Assembly: GCF_000215955.2 (NCBI RefSeq)
Contig: NZ_AFNV02000025.1
Coordinates: forward strand, 1-64,000
Source: Salinisphaera shabanensis E1L3A
Lineage (GTDB): Bacteria; Pseudomonadota; Gammaproteobacteria; Nevskiales; Salinisphaeraceae
Length of the DNA: 64,000 nucleotides
Reading direction: 5' to 3'
In this document: piece after piece, positions 49,201-58,334 of the stretch
Layout of the letters: the number at the start of each line of letters is the position of its first letter
How positions within the stretch are numbered: position 1 is the first letter of the stretch
Notes under the pieces: generated by a model
Seen by the model: only the letters and a program-made list of their open reading frames with translations
Database searches by the model: none
Told to the model about the DNA's origin: nothing
Position numbers and translations under genes: made by a program

Positions 49201-50200
49201 TGCCGCCCCGGCCGGTCGCGGCCTCGTCACGAATCTCGCCGCCCGCGCCCGTCGCCGCACCGGGATTGGGGGCGATCGCGGTCGGGTGGTTATGGGTCTC
49301 CACCTTCATCAGGATATGCACGGGTTCTTCGTGCAAGCGATAGACGCGATCCGCGCCGACCAGCTGGCGGGTCGCGCTATGGCCTTCGATGACCGCGGCG
49401 TTATCGCGATAGGCGGAAAGCACGCCCTCGGGGCGGGCGCGGTGCGAGTCGCGAATCATGTCGAACAGCGACTTGGCGCGGGTCTCGCCGTCGACAGTGA
49501 ATTCGGCGTTGAAGATCTTGTGCCGGCAGTGCTCGGAGTTGATCTGGCCGAACATCATCAGCTCGACGTCGGTCGGGTCGCGATCGAGCGCGCGGTATTG
49601 CTCGGCGAGGTATTCGATTTCCTCGTCGGCCAGCGCCAGACCCCAGTCGCGATTGGCAGACTGCAGTGCGGTGACGCCCTCGGCCGCCAGCGGCACACGG
49701 CGCAGACCGCGCCGGGCGAGCGTATCGAACAACCGCGGCAGGCGTTCGGCATTGGGCAGCAGCGACTGCGTCATCGGATCGTGCAGCACGCCGCTTTGCG
49801 CCAGGGCCTCGAAATCCGGTGCGCTGCCGAACGAGAACACCACACCGCGTTCCAGGCGCGAAAGCGCATCCAGACCGCTGTTGCGCGCAATATCCTCAGC
49901 CTTGGTGGACCAGGGCGAGACCGTGCCCAGGCGTGGAATCGCGATCACGCCGTCGGGCATGTCGTCGCCCGCATCGACACCCACCAACGCCCGCAGGCGC
50001 GCATGGTCGTCATCACTGGGCGTGCGCTTGAACGCCGCGACGAATACTTCGCGGGCCACCAGGCTGGCTACGTCGATGCCCGCGCCGGACAGACCACCGC
50101 GCAGACGTTCGAGTTCGAATTCCGCCAACGCCGGCTTACCGACGATGATTTCCACGGCAGCGATCGCGTGTTCGCCTACCGGTTGACCAGACTGCGCCAC
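46289..50200 (-). CDS. purL: Phosphoribosylformylglycinamidine synthase
   Basis: This is the large single-chain form of the fourth enzyme of purine synthesis; it makes FGAM from FGAR, glutamine and ATP. The 1303-residue product has the N-terminal PurS-like domain and linker (GQINSEHCRHKIFN) and two AIRS-type synthase halves (VETHNHPTAIAP; GSAFAQAYG). The C-terminal glutaminase has the nucleophile in GVCNGCQML and the His-Glu pair in MPHPER. Its 5' end overlaps the MBL-fold gene by 25 bases. Proximity to mltF is a conserved gammaproteobacterial feature. Confidence 0.98.
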   Translation of the reverse strand: MAQSGQPVGEHAIAAVEIIVGKPALAEFELERLRGGLSGAGIDVASLVAREVFVAAFKRTPSDDDHARLRALVGVDAGDDMPDGVIAIPRLGTVSPWSTKAEDIARNSGLDALSRLERGVVFSFGSAPDFEALAQSGVLHDPMTQSLLPNAERLPRLFDTLARRGLRRVPLAAEGVTALQSANRDWGLALADEEIEYLAEQYRALDRDPTDVELMMFGQINSEHCRHKIFNAEFTVDGETRAKSLFDMIRDSHRARPEGVLSAYRDNAAVIEGHSATRQLVGADRVYRLHEEPVHILMKVETHNHPTAIAPNPGAATGAGGEIRDEAATGRGGKPKAGLSGFSVSDLRLPNDIQPWETDDSRPPQVATPLDIMLEGPIGAARYNNEFGRPALGGYFRSFQYQSEETGLRGYHKPIMIAGGMGNVRPGDVEKHAVPVDAALIVLGGPAMLIGLGGGAASSMASGTSSAELDFASVQRANPEMERRCQEVVEGCIALGEGNPIASIHDVGAGGLSNALPEIIDADDRGGRIRLRDVDAADVSLSPMEIWCNESQERYVLAIAADRLDAFEALCARERCPYAVVGTATAEPQLTVEDEEADRDDARYPVDMPMGVLLGRTPQMQRDVEHQPLDLPAWDHSAIDVAEAVERVLRVPSVASKSFLITIGDRSVGGMTARDQMVGPWQVPVADVAVTTTAYTGDTGEAMAMGERTPLALIDAAASGRMAVAEAVTNIAAARIDKLTDIRLSANWMAACGEPGEDARLYDTVQAVGEQLCSELGLAIPVGKDSLSMRSVWRDDDGNERRMSAPLSLIASAFAPVSAARATLTPQLLAPSQAKTALVLADLGNGKNRLGGSAFAQAYGALGNVTPDLDRPKQLRQFFAVVQRLAGENRIKAYHDRSDGGLLACLAEMVFAGRVGAHIALDDLGDDVLAALFNEELGAVLQVGADDASVVVGELRAAGLTAHKIGTVTAEPGLVVRHAGSTIYENTRAALERSWAATSHAMAALRDDPDSAQQAFDALLDDGDPGLVAEPSFDLSEDPAAPFVNTTRPRVAILREQGVNGHNEMAWAFSRAGFEAVDVHMSEIAAGRDLSDMQGLAACGGFSYGDVLGAGQGWAKSILFNAGARAAFADFFERDETFTLGVCNGCQMLAALAEIIPGTEAWPRFVANASRQFEGRTSGVEILQSKAILLDGMAGTRVPIAVAHGEGRAEFADPNDLDMLAANGQVGMRYVDGRGAVATSYPANPNGSPQGVTGLCNADGRVFITMPHPERVTRSVNLSWAPRGWGELSPWARLFGNARRFVG

Positions 50201-50964
50201 GACAGACCCTCGCTTTGATTAGCCACATGCACCCAGTCGGCCGTGGTCGACAGCGCTTGGGCAAGCGCCGCCTGGGCCAGTTCTGGGCGGTTGTTGGATT
50301 CACTGATATGCGCCACGACCAGCTGCTGCAGGCTCGTGGCATCGATTTGTGTGAGCAGTTCGGCGGCCTGGTTGTTGCTCAGATGCCCGAGCTTGCCGGC
50401 CACACGCCGCTTGAGCGATGCCGGATACGGGCCCATGGCCAGCAGTTCCGGGTCGTGGTTGCATTCGAGCACCAGCGCATCGCAGGCATCGACCATCTCG
50501 CGCACATGCGGCGTCGCGTAGCCGATATCGGACAGAATGCCCAGCCGCTTGTCGCCGTTGCCCACCACCAGCTGCGCGGGTTCGCGCGCGTCGTGGGGGA
50601 CCGGATAAGGAAACAGTTCGAGATCGCCAATCGCGAACGGTTCGTGCGGGGAATACAGCTCGGTCGTCGCGAGTACATCGGTCGCCTTGGCCGCCTGGGT
50701 ACCGGGCGTGAGCCACACCGGGATGTTGTGGCGGCGCGAAAAACGCGACACGCCACGCCAGTGGTCGTCGTGCTCGTGAGTGATGACCAGCGCATCGATA
50801 TCCGCCGGCGTGAGCTCCAGGCGCGCCAGCCGGCGCTCCATTTCTCGCGCAGAAAAGCCGCAATCGATCAGCAACCGGGTGTTGGCGTATTCGACGACCA
50901 GCGCATTGCCCTTGCTGCCGCTGCCCAGCAGCGCGAAACGCATGCTTGCGTTGGCCTGGCTCAT
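50176..50964 (-). CDS. MBL-fold metallohydrolase (YycJ/WalJ-like)
   Basis: This is a metallo-beta-lactamase-fold hydrolase of the YycJ-like group, possibly a nuclease or phosphodiesterase. The product is 262 residues from the ATG at 50964. It has the metal motif THEHDDHWRG (His63, His65, Asp67, His68) after LLIDCGFSAREMERR. Later ligands are likely in VPHDAREP, LSDIGY and a C-terminal VVAHISESNN. An in-frame ATG at 50943 is an alternative start. It is followed by purL with overlap. Confidence 0.88.
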   Translation of the reverse strand: MSQANASMRFALLGSGSKGNALVVEYANTRLLIDCGFSAREMERRLARLELTPADIDALVITHEHDDHWRGVSRFSRRHNIPVWLTPGTQAAKATDVLATTELYSPHEPFAIGDLELFPYPVPHDAREPAQLVVGNGDKRLGILSDIGYATPHVREMVDACDALVLECNHDPELLAMGPYPASLKRRVAGKLGHLSNNQAAELLTQIDATSLQQLVVAHISESNNRPELAQAALAQALSTTADWVHVANQSEGLSWRSLVNR

Positions 50965-50986
50965 ACGCGCTTCACGAGATGCCGCA

Positions 50987-51346
50987 CTAGCGATTGCCCT
51001 GACCACCGCCGCCGGGGCCCTGGCGTGTATAAACAGGGAACGGACGCACTTTGCTATCGCTATCGGCCGGCGTGACCTTGGCCGTGCCGCGGCGGGTGAC
51101 CTCGTCGATACGGATCACCGAATGCATGGGGATATAGGAGCGCTCGACGTCGGCGAACTCGTTGGCGAGCTTTTCCTCGGCCGGGTCGATGACCACCGAC
51201 GAGCGCTCGCCGAAGACGAGCTTTTCGATTTCGACGAACCCGAACAGCGCGCCCTGGGACACCGAGCGCGCGAATACTTCGTAGACTTCACCCTGGTTGA
51301 AGAAGGCCACGCGGTAGAGACGCTGCTTGGAGTCTGCTGACGACAT
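50987..51346 (-). CDS. DUF1820 family protein
   Basis: This is a small cytoplasmic protein of unknown function, found in many gammaproteobacteria and usually about 110-120 residues long. The 119-residue product has the family-like LYRVAFFNQGEVYEVFARSV opening, a central FVEIEKLVFGE strand and IPMHSVIRIDEV. The tail is glycine-rich and disordered. The ATG at 51346 is preferred over a longer reading that runs toward the tRNA gene. Confidence 0.82.
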   Translation of the reverse strand: MSSADSKQRLYRVAFFNQGEVYEVFARSVSQGALFGFVEIEKLVFGERSSVVIDPAEEKLANEFADVERSYIPMHSVIRIDEVTRRGTAKVTPADSDSKVRPFPVYTRQGPGGGGQGNR

Positions 51347-51374
51347 GGCAGGGCCGGTCCAGGGGGTCAAAAGA

Positions 51375-51466
51375 TGGCGGAGAGGGTGGGATTCGAACCC
51401 ACGTGGGGCGGTTAGCCCCCAACCGATTTCGAGTCGGTGCCGTTATGACCGCTTCGGTACCTCTCC
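51375..51466 (-). tRNA. tRNA-Ser (anticodon CGA)
   Basis: The minus strand folds as a class II tRNA. The acceptor arm GGAGAGG pairs with CCTCTCC. The anticodon arm ACCGA-CTCGAAA-TCGGT has anticodon CGA (51429-51431). A long variable arm (GGGG and CCCC stem), the T arm GTGGG-TTCGAAT-CCCAC and a genome-encoded 3' CCA complete it. Length is 92 bases. Confidence 0.96.
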
Positions 51467-51646
51467 TGAAACTCGTTCAGCCTGCTGGCGCTTTAGCGGG
51501 GTACGCTGGCCGCCGGCTTATTGCGAAGTCGCGTATGTTAAATGATTAAGACGGCTTTCCCAAGACTTGTGTGCAAGATAGCCTGATGCCATGACCACGA
51601 TTTCGTCCCGACGCCCCTCCTGGCGCCTAATGCGGTGCTGCGCGCA

Positions 51647-53125
51647 ATGAGCGGATTGCGCGAATTGCTGCGCCTCCTGCAGCTGATTACGATCGCCGCG
51701 CTGACGCTGGGGCTGGCAACGTGCATCGAACGCCCCGGCCTGCTCGAACAAATCGACACGCTCGGCACGCTGCGCGTGGCCACGGTCAACTCGGCCACCA
51801 CCTACTATCTGGACGCCGATGGCCCCACCGGTTTCGAATACGATCTGATCCGCGAGTTCGCGCAGTCGCTTGGGCTGCGCTTCGATATGGTCGTCATGCC
51901 AGACCAGCAGGCCGTGATCGACGCGGTCGCCTCCGGGCATGCGCATATCGGCGTAGGCGTCGCGGTCAGCGAGCCGCGCCGGGAAAAAGCGCGCTTCACG
52001 CCCCCCTACGATGAAGCCAAGCTGGAAGTGGTCTATCGCGTCTACAAACATAAACCCAGGAAACTCGCCGACCTGTCCGGCGATCTGGTGTTACCGGCGC
52101 ATACGGCGTTTGCCGATTGGCTGCGCGCGAATCGACCGGATATCGAATTCACGGTCGACGAGCAGGCCAATACCGAAGAACTGATGGACCGGGTGGCCGC
52201 CGGCGATCTCGCGGCGACGATCGCAAGCGCGGACATCGTCGACATGAACCAGCGCTACTACCCCAACCTGCGCGTGGCATTCAGCCTCGACGAGGTACGC
52301 CAACATACGGCCTGGGCCATGCCGGGTCGGGGCGACATGGGCGGCGACAACACGCTCTATAACGAAGCGATCGCCTTTCTCGAGCAGGTCAAGGAAAACG
52401 GCCGCCTGCATATTCTGCGTGATCGTTACTTCGGCCACGTCAAACGGTTGGGTTTTGTGGGCGGGCACGAGTTCGCCCGCCAGGTCGATAACCGCCTGCA
52501 CCTGTGGGAAGACTATTTCAAGCGCGCCGGCGAGGAATACGGCCTGGACTGGCGCCTGCTCGCCGCGATCGGCTATCAGGAGTCCCACTGGGACAAGAAC
52601 GCGGTCAGCCCCACGACCGTGCGCGGCATCATGATGCTTACACGCGCCGCCGCATCCGACATGAACGTCACCAACCGGCGCGATCCGGCCCAGAGCATCG
52701 ACGGCGGTGCACGCTATTTCGTACGCATGCTCGAACGCATGCCCGAAGAGATCCAGCAGCCCGACCGGACATGGTTCGCTTTGGCCGCCTACAACATCGG
52801 CTACGGGCACGTAATGGACGCACGCCGCCTGCTCGAAGATCGCGGACGCGACCCGAATCTGTGGGTGAACCTACGCGATGCGCTGCCCTGGCTCACCCAG
52901 GAACGCTATATTTCCGAGACCCGCTATGGCTACGCGCGCGGGCATGAAGCCGCCACGTATGTGGGCAATATCCGGGCCTATTTCGACATCCTCACCTGGA
53001 TGACCAACAACCGTACCGCACAGGAACCACCGGCACTGGACGAAGGCAAGTCGCCCACCGCCCCCGAAAGCGAGACCGCGGTAGAGAACACGGCGACGAT
53101 CTCGATCGATTCGCCTGCGTTCTGA
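51647..53125 (+). CDS. mltF: Membrane-bound lytic transglycosylase F
   Basis: MltF joins a periplasmic solute-binding-like domain to a lytic transglycosylase. The 492-residue product has an N-terminal hydrophobic export signal (about residues 8-26) and a binding-protein domain (about 35-265; TLRVATVNSATTYY). A C-terminal SLT domain has the catalytic Glu312 in GYQESHWD. The VRGIMMLTRAAA and AAYNIGYGHVMDARRL blocks are typical. A GTG four codons upstream is also possible. It is adjacent to purL in many relatives. Confidence 0.94.
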   Translation: MSGLRELLRLLQLITIAALTLGLATCIERPGLLEQIDTLGTLRVATVNSATTYYLDADGPTGFEYDLIREFAQSLGLRFDMVVMPDQQAVIDAVASGHAHIGVGVAVSEPRREKARFTPPYDEAKLEVVYRVYKHKPRKLADLSGDLVLPAHTAFADWLRANRPDIEFTVDEQANTEELMDRVAAGDLAATIASADIVDMNQRYYPNLRVAFSLDEVRQHTAWAMPGRGDMGGDNTLYNEAIAFLEQVKENGRLHILRDRYFGHVKRLGFVGGHEFARQVDNRLHLWEDYFKRAGEEYGLDWRLLAAIGYQESHWDKNAVSPTTVRGIMMLTRAAASDMNVTNRRDPAQSIDGGARYFVRMLERMPEEIQQPDRTWFALAAYNIGYGHVMDARRLLEDRGRDPNLWVNLRDALPWLTQERYISETRYGYARGHEAATYVGNIRAYFDILTWMTNNRTAQEPPALDEGKSPTAPESETAVENTATISIDSPAF

Positions 53126-53141
53126 TCGCTTGCAGACGACA

Positions 53142-53167
53142 GTCCGCAAATGGACGCGACGAAACGC
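53142..53167 (+). repeat. Dispersed 10-bp-periodic repeat, copy near mltF
   Basis: The sequence GTCCGCAAATGGACGCG and the following nine bases match 24 of 26 positions of the copy at 43469-43494. CGC recurs every ten bases and the pattern trails on to about 53180. Confidence 0.6.
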
Positions 53168-53248
53168 GTAGACGCACGAAAGACGGATTAGCTGACGGAA
53201 TCGGCGCGTCAACACACGTGCCGGTTCGTATCCCTGATCGAGTGCGCA

Positions 53249-53285
53249 CAAAAAAGGCCGCAGGCGAAACGCCTGCGACCTTTTT
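53249..53285. terminator. Bidirectional terminator between mltF and cysH
   Basis: GCAGGCG pairs with CGCCTGC across AAA. The stem extends outward with one mismatch, with six A residues on the left and five T residues on the right. It separates two converging genes. Confidence 0.85.
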
Positions 53286-53326
53286 CGTTGTGCGCCGCTA
53301 GTACAGCGGCACTTTAAAAGACCCGA

Positions 53327-53956
53327 CTATGCCGTAAAGCGGTTATGCAGGCCGCATTCGCGGTTGCCCAGCACCTTGGTCGGATCGTAGTAGTTGGTTT
53401 CGTTGGGCAGGCCGTGCTTCTCGCGATAGGCCGCCATGTCGTCGGCGGTCCATTCCAGCACCGGCGCGACCTTGACCACGCCGCCCGGCTTGTCCTGGGA
53501 GACGATATCCATGTTCTTGCGGAATTCGGTCTGATCGCGACGTACCGCGGTCAGCCACACATCCGGCGCCATCGCTTCCATGGCCCGGCCGAAGGGCTCC
53601 AGCTTGACCTGACGGGTGAATTCTTCGTGCTGCGGATCATCCACATCCGGAATGCCCATCAGCGCATCGCGGCGCGCCGCCGAGGACAGCGGGTTGAACA
53701 CGTGAATATTCAGCTTGAGGTCTTCGATGAGCTTTTCGGCGAACAGGTACGTCTTGCGCGTGGCATAGCCGGAATCGATCCAGACCACGTCCATATCCGG
53801 CTGGACCTGGGTCGCCAGATGCAGGATCACCGCCTCGTCCGGGCCGAAGTTGGTGGTGACGATGGTCTTGCCACTGAGGCCCACCGCCCATTCGACGATT
53901 TCCTTGGGATGCTTGCCGGCGAGTTCGGCATTGGCTTTGGCGACATCGACTTGCAT
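53327..53956 (-). CDS. cysH: Phosphoadenylyl-sulfate (PAPS/APS) reductase family
   Basis: This enzyme reduces activated sulfate to sulfite in assimilation. The 209-residue product has the PP-loop-like TTNFGPDEAVILHLA, WIDSGYATRKTY, the VRRDQTEFRK region and the catalytic ECGLH motif with Cys201 near the C-terminus. The paired cysteines that bind a 4Fe-4S cluster in APS reductases are absent, favouring PAPS as substrate. The ATG at 53956 has GAGG just upstream. Confidence 0.92.
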   Translation of the reverse strand: MQVDVAKANAELAGKHPKEIVEWAVGLSGKTIVTTNFGPDEAVILHLATQVQPDMDVVWIDSGYATRKTYLFAEKLIEDLKLNIHVFNPLSSAARRDALMGIPDVDDPQHEEFTRQVKLEPFGRAMEAMAPDVWLTAVRRDQTEFRKNMDIVSQDKPGGVVKVAPVLEWTADDMAAYREKHGLPNETNYYDPTKVLGNRECGLHNRFTA

Positions 53957-54028
53957 GCTGCTACCTCGTTTGAATTGGTTCGCGCGACTCACGCCACGAG
54001 CGGCGCATCGCAGCGCGCGACTACGAAT

Positions 54029-54043
54029 GGCGCTTATGATAAG
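54029..54043. promoter_or_regulatory. 15-bp palindrome with overlapping cysH promoter
   Basis: CGCTTAT-G-ATAAGCG is a perfect inverted repeat in the gap between cysH and ettA. On the minus strand a TTTAAA and TATCAT pair with 17-base spacing overlaps it, so a bound regulator could block cysH transcription. The regulator is unknown. Confidence 0.35.
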
Positions 54044-54199
54044 CGTGATTGCGTTATTTTAAAGACGCTTTCTTAGACTGATCCGGAATAAGGATATTTG
54101 CCCGGACACATAATCCTCGCGCGATTGCGCTGATTCGGCATTCAGTCGCACCGCGTGTTGGCTTACACTGACGACCCTTTGACACAGGCCCGCGAAACC

Positions 54200-55861
54200 A
54201 TGGCTCAGTACATCTACACGATGAACGGCGTCGGCAAGGTCGTGCCGCCGAAAAAACATATCCTTCGGGATATCTATCTGTCCTTCTACCCGGGCGCCAA
54301 GATCGGCGTGCTCGGCTACAACGGCGCCGGCAAGTCCACGCTGCTGCGCATCATGGCCGGTATCGATACCGAGATCGAAGGCGAGGCGCGGCCGATGCCC
54401 GGCATCAATATCGGCTATCTGCCGCAGGAGCCGCAGCTGGACGAATCCAAGGACGTACGCGGCAACGTCATGGAAGGCCTGGGCAATATCGCCGACAAGC
54501 TGGCCCGCTTCAACGAAATCAGCGAAGCCTTCGCCGACCCGGACGCCGACTTCGATGCCCTGCTCACCGAACAGGCCGAGCTGCAGGAAGCCATCGACGC
54601 CGCCGACGGCTGGGAGATCAACAACACGCTGGATCGTGCCGGTGAAGCCCTCAACCTGCCGCCGTGGGACGCCGACGTATCCAAGCTCTCGGGCGGCGAG
54701 CGCCGTCGTGTGGCGCTGTGCCGACTGCTGCTGTCCAAGCCGGACATGCTCCTGCTCGACGAGCCCACCAACCATCTCGACGCGGAATCCGTGTCCTGGC
54801 TTGAACGCTTTTTGAAGGACTTCCCGGGCACGGTCGTGGCTGTGACCCATGATCGCTATTTCCTGGACAACGTCGCCGGCTGGATTCTGGAACTTGACCG
54901 CGGCCACGGCATTCCCTACGAGGGCAACTATTCCTCCTGGCTGGAACAGAAGGAAAAGCGCCTCGAACAGGAGCAGAAATCCGAAGACGCGCACCAGAAA
55001 GCCATCAAGGCCGAGCTGGAATGGGTACGCTCGAACGCCAAGGGCCGCCAGTCCAAGTCCAAAGCGCGCCTGAAGCAGTTCGAGGAACTGCAGTCCAAGG
55101 AATATCAGAAGCGCAGCGAGACCAACGAAATCTATATCCCGCCGGGGCCGCGCCTGGGCGATCTCGTGTTCGAGATGAACAACGTCACCAAGTCCTATGG
55201 CGACCGTACGCTCTATGAAGATGTCTCGCTGAAGGTGCCGCAAGGCGCGATCGTGGGCATCATCGGCCCCAACGGCGCGGGCAAGACGACGCTGTTTCGT
55301 ATGCTCAACGGCGAAGAAGAGCCGGATTCGGGTGAAATCCGCGTAGGCGATACGGTCGACCTGGCCTATGTGACCCAGTCCCGAGAAGAGCTCAACTCCG
55401 ACAAGACCGTCTGGCAGGAAGTCTCCAACGAGCAGGATATCCTGCAGATTGGCAACTACGAGATTCCGTCGCGGGCCTATATCGGGCGCTTCAACTTCAA
55501 GGGCTCGGATCAGCAAAAGCGCGTATCCGAACTCTCCGGTGGTGAACGCAACCGCCTCCAACTGGCCAAGCTGTTGCAGAAAGGCGGCAACACCCTGCTG
55601 CTCGACGAACCGACGAACGATCTGGACGTGGAAACCCTGCGTGCGCTCGAAGAAGCGCTCTTGCAGTTCCCGGGCGCGGTGCTGGTGATTTCGCATGATC
55701 GCTGGTTCCTCGACCGTATCGCCACGCATATCCTGGCGTTCGAGGACGACGACGTCGTGTTCCTGGAAGGCAATTACCAGGACTACGAAGCCGACCGCAA
55801 GCGCCGGCTGGGCAGCGCCTCGGAAGGCTCGGCCAAGGCCAAGCACCGCAAGCTGGCCTGA
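54200..55861 (+). CDS. ettA: Energy-dependent translational throttle protein EttA (ABC-F)
   Basis: EttA is an ABC-F protein that binds the ribosomal E site and gates translation according to the ATP/ADP ratio. From the ATG at 54200 the product is 553 residues. It has two ABC domains: [20 protein letters not shown] and [10 protein letters not shown], then [22 protein letters not shown] and [10 protein letters not shown]. The arm and inter-domain linker ([20 protein letters not shown]) suit EttA. The N-terminus [19 protein letters not shown] is diagnostic. Confidence 0.96.
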   Translation: MAQYIYTMNGVGKVVPPKKHILRDIYLSFYPGAKIGVLGYNGAGKSTLLRIMAGIDTEIEGEARPMPGINIGYLPQEPQLDESKDVRGNVMEGLGNIADKLARFNEISEAFADPDADFDALLTEQAELQEAIDAADGWEINNTLDRAGEALNLPPWDADVSKLSGGERRRVALCRLLLSKPDMLLLDEPTNHLDAESVSWLERFLKDFPGTVVAVTHDRYFLDNVAGWILELDRGHGIPYEGNYSSWLEQKEKRLEQEQKSEDAHQKAIKAELEWVRSNAKGRQSKSKARLKQFEELQSKEYQKRSETNEIYIPPGPRLGDLVFEMNNVTKSYGDRTLYEDVSLKVPQGAIVGIIGPNGAGKTTLFRMLNGEEEPDSGEIRVGDTVDLAYVTQSREELNSDKTVWQEVSNEQDILQIGNYEIPSRAYIGRFNFKGSDQQKRVSELSGGERNRLQLAKLLQKGGNTLLLDEPTNDLDVETLRALEEALLQFPGAVLVISHDRWFLDRIATHILAFEDDDVVFLEGNYQDYEADRKRRLGSASEGSAKAKHRKLA

Positions 55862-55884
55862 TAGCCCGCTGCCTCGACGGCACG

Positions 55885-55921
55885 AAAAAAGCCCCGGTCG
55901 ATTATTCGGCCGGGGCTTTTT
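55885..55921. terminator. Bidirectional terminator between ettA and a small membrane protein gene
   Basis: GCCCCGG (55891-55897) pairs with CCGGGGC (55910-55916), flanked by six A and five T residues. It is a strong intrinsic terminator usable in both directions. Confidence 0.88.
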
Positions 55922-55960
55922 CGTTCTCGGCTTCAGGCGGACGGCAGAAGCCGGGGCGCG

Positions 55961-56170
55961 TCAGTCGAACAGCGAGCGCAGGGAAGCGCGAACCCGCTCG
56001 AAAAGCGAGCGCCGTCTGCGCGGCGCCGGGCCATAGTGAAGCAGCGCGCCGAGTACGACCGCCGTACCCACCACCGCTGCGCCGGTAATCACCGGATGCC
56101 GACAAACTTCATCCACGACGCGCGATGCAGTCAGCGGCCGGCCGTTGCGGCGTTCGAGTCCCGTATCCAT
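55961..56170 (-). CDS. Small single-pass membrane protein
   Basis: This is a 69-residue unrecognised protein with one transmembrane helix (about residues 27-45) and a basic C-terminus (PRRRRSLFERVRASLRSLF). The ATG at 56170 is chosen because GGAGAGG stands just before it; a longer reading to 56326 is not needed. It is divergent from the SRPBCC gene. Related short membrane proteins often accompany envelope-stress genes, but no function is known. Confidence 0.6.
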   Translation of the reverse strand: MDTGLERRNGRPLTASRVVDEVCRHPVITGAAVVGTAVVLGALLHYGPAPRRRRSLFERVRASLRSLFD

Positions 56171-56400
56171 AACCTCTCCAGAGCTCTTCAGAGCCTTTGC
56201 AAAATCGGCGGGCCCACCGGCCAGCCAGCACCCGGCAAGCCGTGGCCGCCCGTATTCGAGTGATTCGACCGACGCGTGAGTCAGTCGAACCCTAGCCGAG
56301 TGTAACCCCGGCCACGCCGAAATCATGTCAGGACTTCCACCGACGCGTTCTCATGCGCAGCGCGCTACATTGAGGCTCGCCAATCGCATGGAGCGCGCGC

Positions 56401-57156
56401 ATGACCTCACACCGGCCGATCGACTATCGCAGCAACGACGATTCACATCTGGACAGTGCAAGAGAGCGCGAAAAACAGCGCGCACTGGCGCTGGCCGCAA
56501 GCGTGGGTTCGCTCATGGTGGGCATGCGTCGCGGCGGCCTCTCCGGTCTGGTGCTGGGCGCGTTCAGTGGTTATCTGGCCTATCGCGCCTCGACCGGGCG
56601 CGGGCTCAAGGGCACCGGCCGCTCGCTCATGCAAGGCGCCGAGCGCACCCTGACCGGCCATCGAGCCGGGCCGCTCGAACTGTCGGCGGCCGTCACCATC
56701 GCCCGCCCGAGCGAAGAGCTGTATGCGTACTGGCGCGATTTCACCCGCTTGCCCGCGATCATGACCTCCATTACCGCAGTCGAGAATCTGGCTGACGGCC
56801 GCTCGCGCTGGCAAGCGGAAACACCCCTGGGCGGCACCTACGAATGGGAGGCCGAAATCGTCGAGGACGTGCCCGGCGAACGGATCGTCTGGCGCAGTCT
56901 CGAAGGCGCTGATGTGCCCCAGACCGGCGAGATTCGGTTCGTCGAGGCGCCGGGCGGACGCGGCACCCAGGTCGAACTCAAGCTACGCTACGAGTTGCCG
57001 CACGGCCTGCTGGCCGCCGCCCCGCTGGGGTTCGTCAACGCCCTGTCGCGCGAAGCGGTGCGCGAGGATCTGCGTCACTTCAAACAGGTGATGGAAGCCG
57101 GCGAAGTACCCACCGGCGCAATTCATGTCTCGACCCGAGAAGGAGTGGCCCGATGA
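56401..57156 (+). CDS. SRPBCC-domain protein with an N-terminal glycine-zipper membrane segment
   Basis: This 251-residue protein begins with a charged tail and a hydrophobic, glycine-rich segment (about residues 28-63). A SRPBCC/polyketide-cyclase fold follows (about 93-235; [24 protein letters not shown] and [17 protein letters not shown] in parts). Such proteins are usually general lipid or hydrophobic-ligand binders. It overlaps the next gene by four bases, so the two form an operon. Its exact role is unknown. Confidence 0.8.
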   Translation: MTSHRPIDYRSNDDSHLDSAREREKQRALALAASVGSLMVGMRRGGLSGLVLGAFSGYLAYRASTGRGLKGTGRSLMQGAERTLTGHRAGPLELSAAVTIARPSEELYAYWRDFTRLPAIMTSITAVENLADGRSRWQAETPLGGTYEWEAEIVEDVPGERIVWRSLEGADVPQTGEIRFVEAPGGRGTQVELKLRYELPHGLLAAAPLGFVNALSREAVREDLRHFKQVMEAGEVPTGAIHVSTREGVAR

Positions 57157-58334
57157 AAGCCGTATGCTGGCACGGCGCGCAGGACATGCGCGTGGATAAC
57201 GTGGCCGATCCGCAGATTCTCAATCCGCGCGATGCCATTATCAAGATCACCTCGACCGCGATTTGCGGCTCTGACCTGCATCTCTACGGCGGTTTCATGC
57301 CCGGTATGCAGGCCGGCGATATCGTCGGCCACGAATTCATGGGCGAAGTCGTCGAGCTGGGGTCAGCGGTCACCAATCTGTCGATCGGCAATCGCGTGGT
57401 CGTACCGTTCACCATCGCCTGCGGCCAGTGTTTCTTCTGCGACAGCGGCTACCACTCGCTGTGCGACAACTCCAACCCGAACGCGGGCATAGCAGAAAAG
57501 ATGTGGGGCCAGTCGCCTTCCGGGCTGTTCGGTTATACCCATATCCTCGGCGGCTATGCGGGCGGCCAGGCGGAGTATGTGCGCGTGCCCTATGCCGACG
57601 TCGGCCCGATGGTCGTACCGGAATCGGTGTCCGACGAACAGGCGTTGTTTCTCACCGATATCTTTCCCACCGGCTATCAGGCCATCGCCCAGTGCGATAT
57701 GCAGCCCGGCGATACGGTGGCCATCTGGGGCTGCGGCCCGGTGGGCCAGTTCGCCATCGCCAGCGCCAAAATGCTCGGCGCGGCCCGTGTGATCGCCATC
57801 GACACCGTCAACGAACGCCTCGACATGGCCGCCAGGCAACACGGCGCGGAAACGCTCAACCCACGCGACGTCGGCAATACGTTGCAGATCGTCGAAGCCC
57901 TGCGCGACATGACCGCCGGGCGCGGACCGGACATCTGCGTGGACGCGGTCGGCCTGGAAGCCCACGGCGTGGGTCCCGAATACTGGTACGACAACATCAA
58001 GCAAAGCCTGCAGATGGAAACCGCGCGCCCGATCGTGCTTCGCCAGGCGATCATGGCCTGCCGCAAGGCCGGCACGGTATCCATTCCCGGCGTCTACGGC
58101 GGCATCGCCGACAAGATCCCAATCGGCGCACTGATGAACAAGGCGCTCACTATCAAGACCGGTCAGACCCATGTACAGCACTATCTCAAGCCGTTGATGG
58201 ACCACGTCGAGCGCGGTGATATCGACCCGAGCTTCGTGATCACCCACCGCATGCGCCTGGATCAGGCGCCCGAGGCCTACGACATGTTTCAGGCCCGGCG
58301 CGACAACTGCATCAAGGTGGTCATGCAGCCTTGA
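57153..58334 (+). CDS. Zinc-dependent alcohol dehydrogenase, formaldehyde-dehydrogenase-like
   Basis: This is a medium-chain dehydrogenase/reductase that oxidises an alcohol or aldehyde with NAD(P). The 393-residue product has the catalytic-zinc residues Cys38 (ICGSDLH) and His60-Glu61 (GHEF). The structural-zinc cysteines are Cys90, Cys93, Cys96 and Cys104, and the Rossmann motif is GCGPVGQFA. The long form with [10 protein letters not shown] resembles glutathione-independent formaldehyde dehydrogenases and their relatives. Substrate is unproven. It is translationally coupled to the SRPBCC gene. Confidence 0.88.
   Translation: MKAVCWHGAQDMRVDNVADPQILNPRDAIIKITSTAICGSDLHLYGGFMPGMQAGDIVGHEFMGEVVELGSAVTNLSIGNRVVVPFTIACGQCFFCDSGYHSLCDNSNPNAGIAEKMWGQSPSGLFGYTHILGGYAGGQAEYVRVPYADVGPMVVPESVSDEQALFLTDIFPTGYQAIAQCDMQPGDTVAIWGCGPVGQFAIASAKMLGAARVIAIDTVNERLDMAARQHGAETLNPRDVGNTLQIVEALRDMTAGRGPDICVDAVGLEAHGVGPEYWYDNIKQSLQMETARPIVLRQAIMACRKAGTVSIPGVYGGIADKIPIGALMNKALTIKTGQTHVQHYLKPLMDHVERGDIDPSFVITHRMRLDQAPEAYDMFQARRDNCIKVVMQP

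Noticed and set aside
48293-50218. 641-codon plus-strand frame opposite purL
   Set aside because: It mirrors the purL codons and shows no domain, signal or ribosome-binding site. purL on the other strand is certain.
51375-51466. tRNA-Ser as an integration site for an island
   Set aside because: No integrase and no second copy of the tRNA 3' end was seen nearby.
54059-55846. 595-codon minus-strand frame opposite ettA
   Set aside because: It is a mirror of the ABC-F gene; the translation is low-information and has no recognisable motifs.
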